Assembly: GCF_003351345.1 (NCBI RefSeq)
Contig: NZ_QQTO01000016.1
Span: 1 to 64,000 of the forward strand
Direction of reading: 5' to 3'
Length of the DNA: 64,000 nt
Source of the DNA: Allobosea caraganae
GTDB lineage: Bacteria; Pseudomonadota; Alphaproteobacteria; Rhizobiales; Beijerinckiaceae
Part shown: positions 24,588 to 34,982 of the stretch, piece by piece
Layout: every line of letters starts with the position of its first letter
How positions within the stretch are numbered: the first letter of the stretch is position 1
Position numbers and translations under genes: made by a program
The notes under the pieces: model-generated
What the model saw: the letters and a program-made list of their open reading frames with translations, nothing else
The model's database searches: none
Told to the model about the DNA's origin: nothing

Positions 24588-25646
24588 TCATACCTCCCAG
24601 CTCAACCCCGGCTGCATCGGCCTGAAGCGCTCCGCCGGCAGCCCCGCTTCTGCCAGCGCCAGCTTCAGCGCCTCGGGCGGGCGCTCGATGCCCTCGTCGG
24701 TGAGCTGGAACGTGCCCCAGTGGTGGCCGAGCGCAGCTTCGGCCCGCAGGGCGAGCATCACCTTCACCGCCTCTTCCGGGTTCATGTGGTTGTCGCCCAT
24801 GAACCAGCGCGGCTCATAGGCGCCGATCGGCAGCACCGCCAGCCGGAACGGGCCGTGCTCGGCGCCGAGCCGCTCGTAGAGCGAGCCGTCATGGTAGCCG
24901 CTGTCGCCGATATGGAAGAGCTTCGCCGCCGGCGTCTCGATGACGAAGGACGTCCAAAGCGCCATGCGCCGGTCGAGCGCGCCGCGGGCCGACCAGTGGT
25001 AGGTCGGCACCAGCGTGATCGCGACATCGTCCGAAAGCGCGACGCGGTCGCTCCAGTCATGGGCCTCGGCCCGGATCGCCGGGTTGCGGGCGCGGATGAT
25101 CGTGTCGTTGCCGAGCGGCATGATCATGCGCGGCTGGTCGCGCCGGTGCAGCGCCTCGAGCGTGGCGAGGTCGAGATGGTCGTAGTGGTTATGCGTGACC
25201 AGCACGACGTCGATCTTGGGCAGGTCCTCAAAAGCGACGCCCGGCGCGTTCACCCGCCTGGGGCCGATGAAGCTGAAGGGGCTGGCGCGCTCGGCATAGA
25301 CCGGGTCGACCAGCACGTTCAGCCCGGCCATCTGGTAGAGGAACGAGGCGTGGCCGAGATGGACGATGCGCAGGCCTTCGACGCGCTCGGGCGGCTTGTC
25401 CTGCGGCGGAGCGGGGTAGTGCTTCGGGAAGGCCTCGCGCTCGCGTTTCGAGGTCTGCCAGCGCAGGACATCGCGCAGGCCCTTGGTCACCGGCCTGCCG
25501 TCGCTGAAGAGCAACCCGTCGAAATGGTCGCTGACCGGCCCCTGGTAATAGGGGTTGCGCGAGCGCGCGAAGGCGGCAAAGGCCGCGCCCGTCGAGCCGA
25601 TGAGCGCGGTGATGCCGAGGAGCGAGAGCAGCTTGCGTCGATTCAT
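24588..25646 (-). CDS. MBL-fold metallohydrolase, NAPE-PLD/UlaG-like
   Basis: A 352-residue metallo-beta-lactamase-fold protein. It starts MNRRKLLSLLGITALIGSTG, a signal or anchor with a twin-Arg-like pair, so it is probably periplasmic or membrane-bound. The metal motif is VTHNHYDHLD (HxHxDH) near residue 155. Further ligand positions are in HIGDSGYHDGSLY and the late HHWGT. The N-terminal segment SDHFDGLLFSDGRP resembles the bacterial NAPE-phospholipase D-like group. Substrate is unknown. Confidence 0.83.
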   Translation of the reverse strand: MNRRKLLSLLGITALIGSTGAAFAAFARSRNPYYQGPVSDHFDGLLFSDGRPVTKGLRDVLRWQTSKREREAFPKHYPAPPQDKPPERVEGLRIVHLGHASFLYQMAGLNVLVDPVYAERASPFSFIGPRRVNAPGVAFEDLPKIDVVLVTHNHYDHLDLATLEALHRRDQPRMIMPLGNDTIIRARNPAIRAEAHDWSDRVALSDDVAITLVPTYHWSARGALDRRMALWTSFVIETPAAKLFHIGDSGYHDGSLYERLGAEHGPFRLAVLPIGAYEPRWFMGDNHMNPEEAVKVMLALRAEAALGHHWGTFQLTDEGIERPPEALKLALAEAGLPAERFRPMQPGLSWEV

Positions 25647-25756
25647 GGCAGGAGAGGTGGGGCGGATCGGCTGAAGGTCAAGCGCCGATCCTCTCCCGGA
25701 TCGCGCGCCGCGTCAGGCCGACCTCACGGCGTCTTGAACCGCCGCGAGGCGCAGGC

Positions 25757-26383
25757 TCAATTGCTGCCCGAGCGCACGGCGACGGTCGCAATGCCGGCGC
25801 CGATCAGTAAGGTGCCGCCGGCCTTGTTGAACAGGCCGATGGCGCGCTCGTTGCTGACCAGCGAGCGGGCGCGCGAGGCGATCAGCGCGTAGCCGAAAGC
25901 GTTGGCGAAGGCGAGCGTGATGAAGGTCGCCTCGAAGATCAGCATCTGCGTCCAGAAATCGGCCTTGGCGTCGAGGAACTGCGGCAGGAAGGTCACGAAG
26001 AAGGTGATGCTCTTCGGGTTCAGCGCCGTCACCAGCCAGGCATGGCCGAGCATCTTCACGGCCGAGGCGCGGTCCGTGCGCGGCTGCGCGTCGAGGCTGC
26101 CGCCGGCGCGGAAGAGCTTGACGCCGAGCCAGATCAGATAGGCGGCGCCGACCCATTTCAGCGCGGTGAAGACCGTGGCCGAGGCCGCCAGCAGCGCGCC
26201 CACGCCGAGCATGGCGAGCGTCATCGCCGTGAAGTCGCCGAGCGCGACGCCGATCGCGACCGGGAGCGCCGTGCGCCAGCCCTGGCCGAGCGCATAGGAG
26301 ATCACCAGCAGGATGGTCGGGCCGGGAATGACGAGCAGGATCGCGGTGGCGGCGGCGAAAGTGGCCCAGGTTTCGAAGGTCAT
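25757..26383 (-). CDS. LysE-family translocator, second copy in window
   Basis: A 208-residue membrane protein with about six TM helices. LysE motifs are at the N-terminus (ILLVIPGPTILLVISYALGQ) and in the middle loop TALNPKSITFFVTFLPQF. The start MTFETWATFAAA at 26383 gives a normal family N-terminus. It is distinct from the LysE-family gene at 9852. Exported substrate is unknown. It is divergent from the NUDIX gene, with 137 bp between. Confidence 0.87.
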   Translation of the reverse strand: MTFETWATFAAATAILLVIPGPTILLVISYALGQGWRTALPVAIGVALGDFTAMTLAMLGVGALLAASATVFTALKWVGAAYLIWLGVKLFRAGGSLDAQPRTDRASAVKMLGHAWLVTALNPKSITFFVTFLPQFLDAKADFWTQMLIFEATFITLAFANAFGYALIASRARSLVSNERAIGLFNKAGGTLLIGAGIATVAVRSGSN

Positions 26384-26520
26384 GGTGTCGGCTCCAATGA
26401 TGGGCGGAGCAATCCCCAGCCGCAAGCGCTTGTAAAGAGCCTGAAGCCGGGTATCAGCGAGCCAGGTATCAGCAAGCTAGGCATAGGCGCCTGGGAGGCA
26501 GGCCAAGGAAAGGGCGACCG

Positions 26521-27084
26521 ATGAGCGCAGCGTGGCAAGTCACCTCCTCGCAGACATTGTTGAAGGATCGCTGGATCGACCTGAGGGCCGATCGCTGCGT
26601 CACCGCTGCGGGCACGGTCATCGAGCCCTATTACGTGCTGGGCTATCCCGACTGGGTGCATGTCGTGGCGCTCACCGATGCCGATGAGCTCGTCCTCGTC
26701 AGGCAGTATCGCCACGGCGCCGGTGCCATGGTGCTGGAGCTGCCGGGAGGCTGCGCCGATGCAGCCGACGCCGATATGGAGGCGGCGGCGCGCCGCGAGC
26801 TGCTGGAGGAGACGGGTTTTGGCGCGGCCGAGGTCCGGCACGTCACGACGCTGTTCCCCAACCCCGCGACGCAGTCGAACCGGCTGCACATCATGCTGGC
26901 GACCGGGCTGCGGCGCGAGGCAGCGCAATCGCTCGACCCCGGCGAGGATGGGCTGACGATCGAGCTCCTGCCGCTCGCCGAGGTCTTGGCTGGGCTACAG
27001 AACGGACTGATCGGCCAGGCCATGCACGTGGCGGGCTTGCTGCTCGGGCTGGCGAAGGCCGGGCGGCTGAAGCTCGGCGTCTAG
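26521..27084 (+). CDS. NUDIX hydrolase, ADP-ribose pyrophosphatase-like
   Basis: A 187-residue NUDIX protein. The box is recognisable at about residues 77-102 with the core RELLEETGFG, although the first Glu of the G-x5-E part is not conserved (the segment is GGCADAADADMEAAAR). The upstream strand LVRQYRHGAGAMVLELPGG is typical of ADP-ribose or sugar-nucleotide pyrophosphatases. It hydrolyses a nucleoside diphosphate linked to another moiety; the actual substrate is unknown. It is convergent with a small exported protein gene. Confidence 0.82.
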   Translation: MSAAWQVTSSQTLLKDRWIDLRADRCVTAAGTVIEPYYVLGYPDWVHVVALTDADELVLVRQYRHGAGAMVLELPGGCADAADADMEAAARRELLEETGFGAAEVRHVTTLFPNPATQSNRLHIMLATGLRREAAQSLDPGEDGLTIELLPLAEVLAGLQNGLIGQAMHVAGLLLGLAKAGRLKLGV

Positions 27085-27096
27085 CGGCGTTGGCCG

Positions 27097-27525
27097 TTAC
27101 CTGCGGGCGGCGGCGATGACGCGGCACATGAAGGCGCGGGCGCTGGGTTCGTTGGCGATCTGGCCGGGCTGGACGGTGAAGACCATGTCGACGCGGGTGG
27201 CCGGGCCGCTCGTCTTGGCGGTGACCTTCAGGAATTGCGGGCGTCCCGAGCCGGACGTCTCCTGCATGGCGGAGACCGTGGCGCCGGCCTTGTCGACCTC
27301 GATGTTGCCGAAGCCGTCAGCCGCAATGGCGCGGGCAAGCGGGCTCAGCACGACCGCCGGCTTGCGATTGGGGATGAGATCCCAGGTGCGGTAGGTGATG
27401 GCCGTGACCATCGGGACGCCGGCCGACTTGAAGTTGTCGGCGCAGGATTGCGCCTGGGCGCCGGCAGCGGCGAAAAAGCTTAGTGCGAAGGGGAGGGCGG
27501 CAAATGCCGCGGCGCGCTTGGTCAT
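27097..27525 (-). CDS. Exported hypothetical protein, 142 residues
   Basis: It starts with a signal peptide (AAAFAALPFALSFFAAAGAQ, then AQSC). The mature part has two Cys near its ends (SCADNF and FMCRVIAA), which could pair in the periplasm, and central beta strands (PQFLKVTAKTSGPATRVDMV). No domain family was recognised. Codon use and GC match the neighbours. Confidence 0.6.
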   Translation of the reverse strand: MTKRAAAFAALPFALSFFAAAGAQAQSCADNFKSAGVPMVTAITYRTWDLIPNRKPAVVLSPLARAIAADGFGNIEVDKAGATVSAMQETSGSGRPQFLKVTAKTSGPATRVDMVFTVQPGQIANEPSARAFMCRVIAAARR

Positions 27526-27917
27526 GCGAATGAGCTTTCTGTTCCTGTAGCCTGATCAACCGCTCATAATCTCCAAACTGCCGCGCTGCCATCCTGACCT
27601 AGCGTCGTGGAGACGATCTGTACTGTGGATTGCGCTTGTTCGATTGATTGAGCCATCTGGTGTAGCCGTCGCTGCGCTCGCAATGATGGTGAGGCGCTGC
27701 GCGGCGATCTTGACTTTCGCCACAATCTGGCGCTTTAACCCGCCCATTCGTTTCGCCGACATCGACGAGACCACATCCGCCGACCGGGCCGCTCGCCTGA
27801 GCCAAGAGAGCCCGGAGGTCAACGCCCGACAGCGCGTCTGCGCCCTCGGGCGCGAAACCGTTTGGAGATGGTGTCCGTTCTGTTCGGCGAGTAACTGATC
27901 GAAACGGACAAAGCCGC
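27526..27917. other. Upstream region of ffh with a decayed family C repeat
   Basis: 392 bases without a gene. Positions 27625-27689 hold a degraded family C repeat (GGATTGCGCTTGTTC on the left, GCTGCGCTCGCAATGATGG on the right). Close to ffh, GTCCGTT and AACGGAC form a possible hairpin ending just before the start codon. No clear promoter was fixed. Confidence 0.5.
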
Positions 27918-29492
27918 ATGTTCGGCACGCTGAGCGACAGACTCTCCGGCATCCTCTCGGGCCTGACCCGCAGGGGTTCGCTGACCGAGGACGACGTCAA
28001 CGCCGCGCTCCGCGAGGTGCGCAAGGCGCTGCTGGAGGCTGACGTCGCGCTCGAAGTGGTCCGCACCTTCACCGAGAAGGTGCGTGAGCGGGCCGTCGGC
28101 GCCGAGGTGCTGAAATCGATCACGCCCGGCCAGCAGGTCATCAAGATCGTCAATGACGTCCTGATCGACACGCTCGGCGGCGAGGGCGAGGGCATCACCT
28201 TCGACGCCGTGCCGCCGGTGCCGATCCTGATGGTCGGCCTGCAGGGCTCCGGCAAGACGACCTCGACCGCCAAGATCGCCAAGCGCCTGACCGAGCGCAA
28301 CAAGAAGCGCGTCCTGATGGCCTCGCTCGACACGCGCCGCCCGGCCGCGATGGAGCAGCTCGCCATTCTCGGCCAGCAGGTCGGCGTCGCTACGCTGCCG
28401 ATCGTCGCCGGCCAGTCGGCCGTGCAGATCGCGCGTCGTGCCGTCGAGGCGGCCAGGCTCGGCGGCTTCGACGTGGTGATGCTCGACACCGCCGGCCGCG
28501 TCACGCTCGACGACACGCTGATGGCCGAGGTCGCCGAGGTCAAGGCGGCGACCAACCCTCACGAGGTGCTGCTCGTCGCCGACGCGCTGACCGGCCAGGA
28601 CGCGGTCAACACGGCGCGCGCCTTCGATGCCCGCGTCGGGCTGACCGGCATCGTGCTGACCCGCATGGACGGCGATGGCCGCGGCGGCGCCGCGCTCTCG
28701 ATGCGCGCCGTCACCGGCAAGCCGATCAAGCTCGTCGGCACCGGCGAGAAGACCGATGCGCTCGAGGATTTCCACCCCTCGCGCGTCGCCAACCGCATCC
28801 TCGGCATGGGCGACATCGTCTCGCTCGTCGAGAAGGCGGCTGCGACCGTCGATGCCGACCAGGCCCAGGCGCTCGCCCAGCGCCTCGCCAAGGGCAATTT
28901 CGACCTTTCCGACATGCGCACGCAACTCCAGCAGATGGAGAAGATGGGCGGTCTCGGCGGTGTCATGGGTATGCTGCCCGGCATGAAGCAGGCGCAAGGC
29001 CAGCTCGCCAATGCCGGCATGAACGACGCCGTGATCAAGCGCCAGATCGCGATCATCGGCTCGATGACGCCGGGCGAGCGCAAGAATCCCGACCTGCTCA
29101 AGAACAGCCGCAAGAAGCGCATCGCGGCCGGCTCCGGCACGACGCCGGAGGCGATCAACAAGCTGCTCAAGATGCACCGCCAGATGGCGGACATGATGAA
29201 GCAGATGGCCCGCCAGAAGGGCGGCATGCTCGGCAAGCTCGGCCAGATGTTCGGGCTTGGGGGCGGCATGCCGGCCGGGATGCCGGACCCCTCGAAGATG
29301 GATCCGGCGCAACTCGCCGAGCTCCAGAAGCAGCTCGGCGCTGGCGGTGGCATGCCGTCGCTACCGCCCGGCGGCTTCCCCGGATTGCCCAAGGGCGTCA
29401 CGCCGCCCGCGGGCATGATGCCGAAGCTGCCCGGACTGGGCGGTGGCGGCGGATTGCCCGGCCTCGGCAACCCGTTCGGCAAGAAGAAATAG
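27918..29492 (+). CDS. ffh: Signal recognition particle protein Ffh
   Basis: A 524-residue SRP54 homolog that binds 4.5S RNA and signal sequences on nascent membrane proteins. The N domain is at residues 1-85, then the G domain with [15 protein letters not shown] (P-loop), [14 protein letters not shown] and [14 protein letters not shown]. The Met-rich M domain follows from about 325 ([13 protein letters not shown]; the RNA-binding block is near [18 protein letters not shown]). The C-terminal tail of about 75 residues is Gly/Pro/Met-rich and longer than in E. coli. It heads a block with rpsP, rimM, a HAD gene and trmD. Confidence 0.97.
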   Translation: MFGTLSDRLSGILSGLTRRGSLTEDDVNAALREVRKALLEADVALEVVRTFTEKVRERAVGAEVLKSITPGQQVIKIVNDVLIDTLGGEGEGITFDAVPPVPILMVGLQGSGKTTSTAKIAKRLTERNKKRVLMASLDTRRPAAMEQLAILGQQVGVATLPIVAGQSAVQIARRAVEAARLGGFDVVMLDTAGRVTLDDTLMAEVAEVKAATNPHEVLLVADALTGQDAVNTARAFDARVGLTGIVLTRMDGDGRGGAALSMRAVTGKPIKLVGTGEKTDALEDFHPSRVANRILGMGDIVSLVEKAAATVDADQAQALAQRLAKGNFDLSDMRTQLQQMEKMGGLGGVMGMLPGMKQAQGQLANAGMNDAVIKRQIAIIGSMTPGERKNPDLLKNSRKKRIAAGSGTTPEAINKLLKMHRQMADMMKQMARQKGGMLGKLGQMFGLGGGMPAGMPDPSKMDPAQLAELQKQLGAGGGMPSLPPGGFPGLPKGVTPPAGMMPKLPGLGGGGGLPGLGNPFGKKK

Positions 29493-29562
29493 GGGCGGAG
29501 CGGGAAACACCCTCTTCGTCGCTCGCTATCAGTTCAAGCACTCAACCAAAGGAAGAAGACCA

Positions 29563-29925
29563 ATGTCCCTCAAGATCCGCCTGACCCGCGGCGGCGCCAA
29601 GAAGCGCCCCTACTATCGCATCGTCGTTGCCGACGCCCGCTCGCCGCGCGATGGCCGCTTCATCGAGAAGATCGGCTCCTACGATCCGATGAAGGCGAAG
29701 GATTCGCCGGAGCGCGTCGTGCTCGACCTCGAGAAGGCCGCGGCCTGGCTCGCCAAGGGCGCCCAGCCGACCGACCGCGTGCTGCGCTTCCTCGATGCCG
29801 CCGGCATCGCCAAGCGCCCGGCCCGCAGCAACCCGGAGAAGGCCGTTCCCGGCGACAAGGCCAAGGAGCGCGCCGAGAAGAAGGCCGCGAAGTCCGCCGC
29901 CCCGGCTGAAGCCGCTGCTGAGTGA
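29563..29925 (+). CDS. rpsP: 30S ribosomal protein bS16
   Basis: A 120-residue S16. It begins [20 protein letters not shown], followed by [20 protein letters not shown] and [20 protein letters not shown]. The first 85 residues are the conserved fold that helps 30S assembly. The last about 35 are an Ala/Lys/Glu-rich extension common in alphaproteobacteria. A GGAAGAAG lies upstream of the ATG. It is 70 bp downstream of ffh on the same strand. Confidence 0.97.
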   Translation: MSLKIRLTRGGAKKRPYYRIVVADARSPRDGRFIEKIGSYDPMKAKDSPERVVLDLEKAAAWLAKGAQPTDRVLRFLDAAGIAKRPARSNPEKAVPGDKAKERAEKKAAKSAAPAEAAAE

Positions 29926-29935
29926 GCTGCTTGCG

Positions 29936-29966
29936 GTCATGCTCGGGCGAGGCCCGGGCATGACGC
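29936..29966. repeat. Short hairpin related to family D, between rpsP and rimM
   Basis: GTCATGCTCGGG pairs with CCCGGGCATGAC across a short loop. The arms match the outer ends of family D. It lies inside the presumed operon and may be a processing or attenuation site. Confidence 0.6.
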
Positions 29967-29998
29967 GCTTGGCGCGTTCCTGTCCGGATTGACCCCTC

Positions 29999-30520
29999 AT
30001 GGCTGACGACCTCGTCCTGCTCGGCATCGTCGGCGCGCCGCATGGCGTGAAGGGCGAGGTCCGGATCAAGACCTTCACCGGCGATCCCCTCGCGATCGGC
30101 GAATACGGCCCCCTGTTCGACGATCAGGGCCGCAGTTTCGAGATCGCCGAGCTCCGGCCCGCCAAGGAGGTGGTCGTCGCCCGGCTCAAGGGCGTGAGCA
30201 GCCGCGAGGCGGCCGAGGCGCTGAACGGCGTCAAGCTCCATGTCGAGCGCAGCCGCCTGCCGGTTGCCGACGACGAGGACGAGTTCCTCCATGCCGATCT
30301 CGTCGGCTGCGCTGTCACCGATTCCGACGGCGCGGTGCTCGGCGAGGTCCGCGCCGTCGCCAATTACGGCGCCGGCGACCTGCTCGACATCGAGCTGCCC
30401 GACGGTCGCTCGGTCTTGATGCCCTTCACCAAGGCCTTCGCGCCGCATATCGACATCGCCGCCAGGCGGATCGAGGTCGCGCCTCCGGTCGGGCTGTTCG
30501 AGGTCGACGATGACAAGTGA
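29999..30520 (+). CDS. rimM: Ribosome maturation factor RimM
   Basis: A 173-residue protein that helps mature the head of the 30S subunit through binding S19. The N-terminal RimM domain (LLGIVGAPHGVKGEVRIKTFT, residues 6-26) is followed by a PRC-barrel domain (about 95-170, with DLVGCAVTDSDGAVLGEV and DIELPDGRSVLMPF). It follows rpsP by 73 bp. Its last 11 bases overlap the start of the HAD gene. Confidence 0.95.
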   Translation: MADDLVLLGIVGAPHGVKGEVRIKTFTGDPLAIGEYGPLFDDQGRSFEIAELRPAKEVVVARLKGVSSREAAEALNGVKLHVERSRLPVADDEDEFLHADLVGCAVTDSDGAVLGEVRAVANYGAGDLLDIELPDGRSVLMPFTKAFAPHIDIAARRIEVAPPVGLFEVDDDK

Positions 30521-31178
30521 GCCTGCCCGCGCGCTGATCTTCGACATGGACGGCACCATCGTCGACAACATGCGCTTCCATGACGATGCCTGGGAGCGCT
30601 GGCACCAGAGCCAGAACCTCGCCTTCGACCGCGCGAGCTTCTTCAGCCGCACCGCCGGCAAGGCCAATACCGAAATCCTCTCCGGCTATTTCCCCGGGGC
30701 CAGCCTGGCCGAGCTCGAAGCCTTCGGGCTCGACAAGGAAGAGCTCTACCGCGACACGTACCGGCCGCATGTCGTGGCGCATGCCGGCCTGATCGAGCTG
30801 ATGGCCAGGGCTGAGGCGGCCAACGTGCCGATGGCGGTGGCCTCAGCCGCGCCGCCGGCCAATATCGACCTCGTGCTCGACACGCTCGGCCTGCGCTCGC
30901 GCTTCGCCACCATCGTCTCGCCCTCGCAGGGCTTTCGCGGCAAGCCGCATCCCGACATGTTCCTGGCGGCGGCCGAGCGCATGGGCGTGCAGCCCGAAGC
31001 CTGCCTCGTCTTCGAGGATGCGCCGCTCGGCGTCGAGGCCGCCAAGCGCGCCGGCATGAGGTCGGTCGCGATCCTGACCATGCTGGGCGCCGAGGCCTTC
31101 GCCCATTTCGACAACGTCATTGCCAGCGCGCCCGATTTCACGGCGCTGGACGGGGTGCCAGCCCTGCGCTTCGTATAG
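30510..31178 (+). CDS. HAD-superfamily phosphatase (beta-phosphoglucomutase-like)
   Basis: A 222-residue HAD subfamily IA hydrolase. Motif I is [11 protein letters not shown] (catalytic DxD) near residue 11. Motif II is around VASAAPP, the Lys motif III is [10 protein letters not shown], and motif IV is [16 protein letters not shown]. An alpha-helical cap follows motif I. The substrate is probably a small sugar phosphate. It overlaps rimM by 11 bases and so is probably coupled to it, an unusual insertion between rimM and trmD. Confidence 0.88.
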   Translation: MTSEPARALIFDMDGTIVDNMRFHDDAWERWHQSQNLAFDRASFFSRTAGKANTEILSGYFPGASLAELEAFGLDKEELYRDTYRPHVVAHAGLIELMARAEAANVPMAVASAAPPANIDLVLDTLGLRSRFATIVSPSQGFRGKPHPDMFLAAAERMGVQPEACLVFEDAPLGVEAAKRAGMRSVAILTMLGAEAFAHFDNVIASAPDFTALDGVPALRFV

Positions 31179-31196
31179 TTTTCCGTGGAAGCACGC

Positions 31197-31303
31197 CGTC
31201 ATCCCGGGCAAGCCGCGTTTGCGGCGCAGCTCCGGGATCCATCGTAGGACGCCGGAGCCCACGATGGATCCCGGAGCTCCGCTTCGCTCCGTCCGGGATG
31301 ACG
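31197..31303. repeat. Family B palindrome, full copy 2
   Basis: CGTCATCCCGGGCAAGCCG at the left and CTCCGTCCGGGATGACG at the right, with the central pair GGATCCATCGTAGG and CCCACGATGGATCC. It lies between the HAD gene and trmD in the same transcription direction, so it could lower or separate trmD expression. Confidence 0.87.
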
Positions 31304-31335
31304 CCGCATTTGCTTTGTGTCAGCAGAGTCGAACC

Positions 31336-32076
31336 ATGCCCTTCCGCGCCGACATCCTGACGCTCTATCCGGAGATGTTTCCCGGCCCGCTCGGCATCTC
31401 GCTGGCGGGCGAGGCTCTGCGCACCGGCCTGTGGTCGCTTCAGGCGCATCAGATCCGAGAGCACGGCATCGGCCGGCACCGCACGGTCGATGACAGCCCG
31501 GCCGGCGGCGGGGCTGGCATGGTGCTGCGCTGCGACGTTCTGGCGGCGGCGATCGATGCGGCGGTGCCGGCCGAGGATACCAGACCGCGCCTGCTGATGT
31601 CGCCGCGCGGGCGCCGGCTCGACCAGGCCTATGTCCGCGAGCTGGTGGCGGGGGAGGGCGTCGTCATCGTCTGCGGGCGCTTCGAGGGCGTCGACGAGCG
31701 CGTGATCGAGGGACGTGGCCTCACCGAGGTCTCGGTCGGCGACTACGTGCTCTCCGGCGGCGAGATGGCGGCGCTCGTGCTGCTCGACGCCTGCGTGCGG
31801 CTCATCCCCGGCGTGATGGGCAAGGAAGCCTCCGGCACCGACGAGAGCTTTGAGAACGGGCTGCTGGAGTATCCGCAATACACCCGCCCGCGCGAATGGG
31901 AGGGCAGGGGCCTGCCCGAGGCGCTGCTCTCCGGGGATCACGCCCGCATCGCGAGGTGGCGGCGTGAGCAGGCGGAGCTGATTACAAGAGAGCGGAGGCC
32001 GGATTTGCTCTCTCCTTCTCCCCTCGGGGGAGAAGGTGGCCCGGCGAAGCCGGGTCGGATGAGGGAAGGACGGTAG
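31336..32076 (+). CDS. trmD: tRNA (guanine37-N1)-methyltransferase
   Basis: A 246-residue SPOUT-class enzyme that methylates G37 of tRNAs to prevent frameshifting. It begins [20 protein letters not shown] and contains the knot motifs [30 protein letters not shown] and [17 protein letters not shown]. The ATG at 31336 was chosen as the family start. The normal fold ends near RRPDLL; the last about 22 residues ([20 protein letters not shown]) are encoded by a family A repeat. A family B palindrome separates it from the HAD gene. Confidence 0.95.
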   Translation: MPFRADILTLYPEMFPGPLGISLAGEALRTGLWSLQAHQIREHGIGRHRTVDDSPAGGGAGMVLRCDVLAAAIDAAVPAEDTRPRLLMSPRGRRLDQAYVRELVAGEGVVIVCGRFEGVDERVIEGRGLTEVSVGDYVLSGGEMAALVLLDACVRLIPGVMGKEASGTDESFENGLLEYPQYTRPREWEGRGLPEALLSGDHARIARWRREQAELITRERRPDLLSPSPLGGEGGPAKPGRMREGR

Positions 32077-32147
32077 GGGAGTTCGCCATCCTTCCCTCAT
32101 CCGTCAGCGCTGCGCGCTGCCACCTTCTCCCCCGAGGGGAGAAGGGT
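32012..32147. repeat. Family A palindrome, copy 2, overlapping trmD
   Basis: The left arm TCTCCTTCTCCCCTCGGGGG and the right arm CCCCCGAGGGGAGAAGGG are reverse complements; inner arms GGATGAGGGAAGGA and TCCTTCCCTCATCC also pair. It spans the last codons of trmD and reaches the stop codon of the convergent rhodanese-like gene. Confidence 0.88.
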
Positions 32148-32558
32148 TTACGGCGCTTCGACCGGCAGCCTTTCGGCCAGCCAGCCGCCGTTGCCCAGCA
32201 TCCCCGCCCTTACGATGGCGAGATCGCGCCAGCCGCGGCCCGCGAGTTTCTGCTGGACAGAGCTGGCCTGGCCGCCGCTGCGGTCGATCAGGATGATGCG
32301 CTTGTTGGGGTAGTCGACGCGCAAGCCGGCGAGCCTGACTTCGAAACCGGATGCCTCGGCATCGAACCTGAGCGCACCTTTCGGCACGCCGGTATCGGTC
32401 CATTCCTCCGGCGTGCGGATGTCGACGAGGATGAGCTTGCGGGCGCGGACGCCGTCATAGGCCTCGCGGGCCGAGAGCGCGGGCACAGACGATTGTGCGC
32501 CGGCCTGGGTGGCCGGCGCACATAATGCGATCGCAAGGAGGAAGACGCGACGGTTCAC
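32148..32558 (-). CDS. Exported rhodanese-like protein lacking the catalytic Cys
   Basis: A 136-residue protein with a signal peptide (VFLLAIALCAPATQAGAQ). A single rhodanese domain follows (ARKLILVDIRTPEEWTDTGV and LAGRGWRDLAIVRAGMLG). The active-site loop normally starts C-x-x-G-x-R/S; here it is DRSGGQAS, so Asp replaces the catalytic Cys and sulfur transfer is unlikely. The start is a GTG at 32558, with AGGAGG a short distance upstream on the minus strand. It could be a binding or regulatory periplasmic domain. Confidence 0.78.
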   Translation of the reverse strand: MNRRVFLLAIALCAPATQAGAQSSVPALSAREAYDGVRARKLILVDIRTPEEWTDTGVPKGALRFDAEASGFEVRLAGLRVDYPNKRIILIDRSGGQASSVQQKLAGRGWRDLAIVRAGMLGNGGWLAERLPVEAP

Positions 32559-32608
32559 GCCAGAAGCGCCAGCCAAGGCCAGCCCTCCCGGCGCTTTGCC
32601 GCCAAGCC

Positions 32609-33868
<1,260 letters not shown>

Positions 33869-33900
33869 TTAGGACTCATGCGCCGGCATCGCAAGCAAGA

Positions 33901-34890
33901 GTGCTTGATCATTCGCAGAAGCGAAGCGAATTTGAGCAGCTGTCTGGCGGTTTTTTGGCGCGGGAGGCCCGGTTCGTGGCGGAGGAAAGCTGGTTCTGGA
34001 AGCATCGCTGGAGCCTGATTCCCGCCGGCTTCGTCGCGGCCTGCTTCGCCTATGGCGTCGGCGGCGCACTCTGGTACCGCTTCGTCACCTCCGGCAGCAA
34101 CCGGCCCGAGCAGGTCGAGACCTGCGCGCTCGGCTCGTATGACGTCGCGGCCTTTCGCGCGCTGATTGCCCGGGTCCGGCAGGATGGCGGTGCGGGCGGT
34201 GGCGGTTGCGGCAAGGCGGACGACCCCGGCGCCTGCCTTGGGCGGGTGCTGAAGGAGCGGGTCGACTCCGTCCAGCGCGTCGCGGGGCCGGACATGATCG
34301 GACGGATCATGGCGATGCATGCCGTCATGCGCGCCAACAAGGCCGTCCTGCTGTCGCAGAAGACGGAGCCGCCGGACCAGCCGACCCGCTTCGAGCCGAC
34401 GCCGGCCGGGTTGCGCCTGGTGCCGTTCGGCCCATCGACGGTGGTCCGGGCCGAGCGCTTCGTCTACGCGCTGGACCAGCGCGAGGTCGGCTTCGACGGG
34501 CCGGCCCTGCTCGGCAGCGCGCGGCGGCAGTTCACCTGGGACAGCAGCAGAACCAATGCGCCGAGCGGTCTCTATGCCATCGCCGAAGTGACGATCCTGC
34601 TGTCGGACCCGGCGCTGAAATATCCCGACGACCTGACCACCGGCGCAGTCCGCGAGACGATCGATTATGTCGATGCGGCCTGGAGCCATCGCAGCTCCGA
34701 TTCGGAATGGGCGCGGCGACAGGCGCTCCCCGCGGAATCCGTGCATGAGATGACGTCGCTGTGCCCGCGCCGGCCGGGCTGGCTCGACCAGCCGGCGGTC
34801 AAGGCGGCGAGGCCGACGAAGCCGTTTTCGTTCAACAACCTCATGCAGGAGATGAACGAGGCCATGGGACGCTCGGGCGCGAAGCCATGA
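33901..34890 (+). CDS. Single-TM hypothetical protein
   Basis: A 329-residue protein of unknown function. One TM helix is at about residues 37-58 (SLIPAGFVAACFAYGVGGAL), so most of the protein is outside the membrane. The rest contains a Gly-rich stretch (GGAGGGGCGKADD) and several Cys. No domain was recognised. The only start is GTG at 33901 with a poor ribosome binding site. It is divergent from the aminotransferase and 92 bp upstream of the transglutaminase-like gene. Confidence 0.6.
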   Translation: MLDHSQKRSEFEQLSGGFLAREARFVAEESWFWKHRWSLIPAGFVAACFAYGVGGALWYRFVTSGSNRPEQVETCALGSYDVAAFRALIARVRQDGGAGGGGCGKADDPGACLGRVLKERVDSVQRVAGPDMIGRIMAMHAVMRANKAVLLSQKTEPPDQPTRFEPTPAGLRLVPFGPSTVVRAERFVYALDQREVGFDGPALLGSARRQFTWDSSRTNAPSGLYAIAEVTILLSDPALKYPDDLTTGAVRETIDYVDAAWSHRSSDSEWARRQALPAESVHEMTSLCPRRPGWLDQPAVKAARPTKPFSFNNLMQEMNEAMGRSGAKP

Positions 34891-34982
34891 GCTGCGCAAG
34901 CTTGGCCGGAAACGTGCATAGTGCCGGCATTGGCTGAGGGGCCACCAATGACCAGCGCGCCGCGACGCGCAGAAGGCATCCC

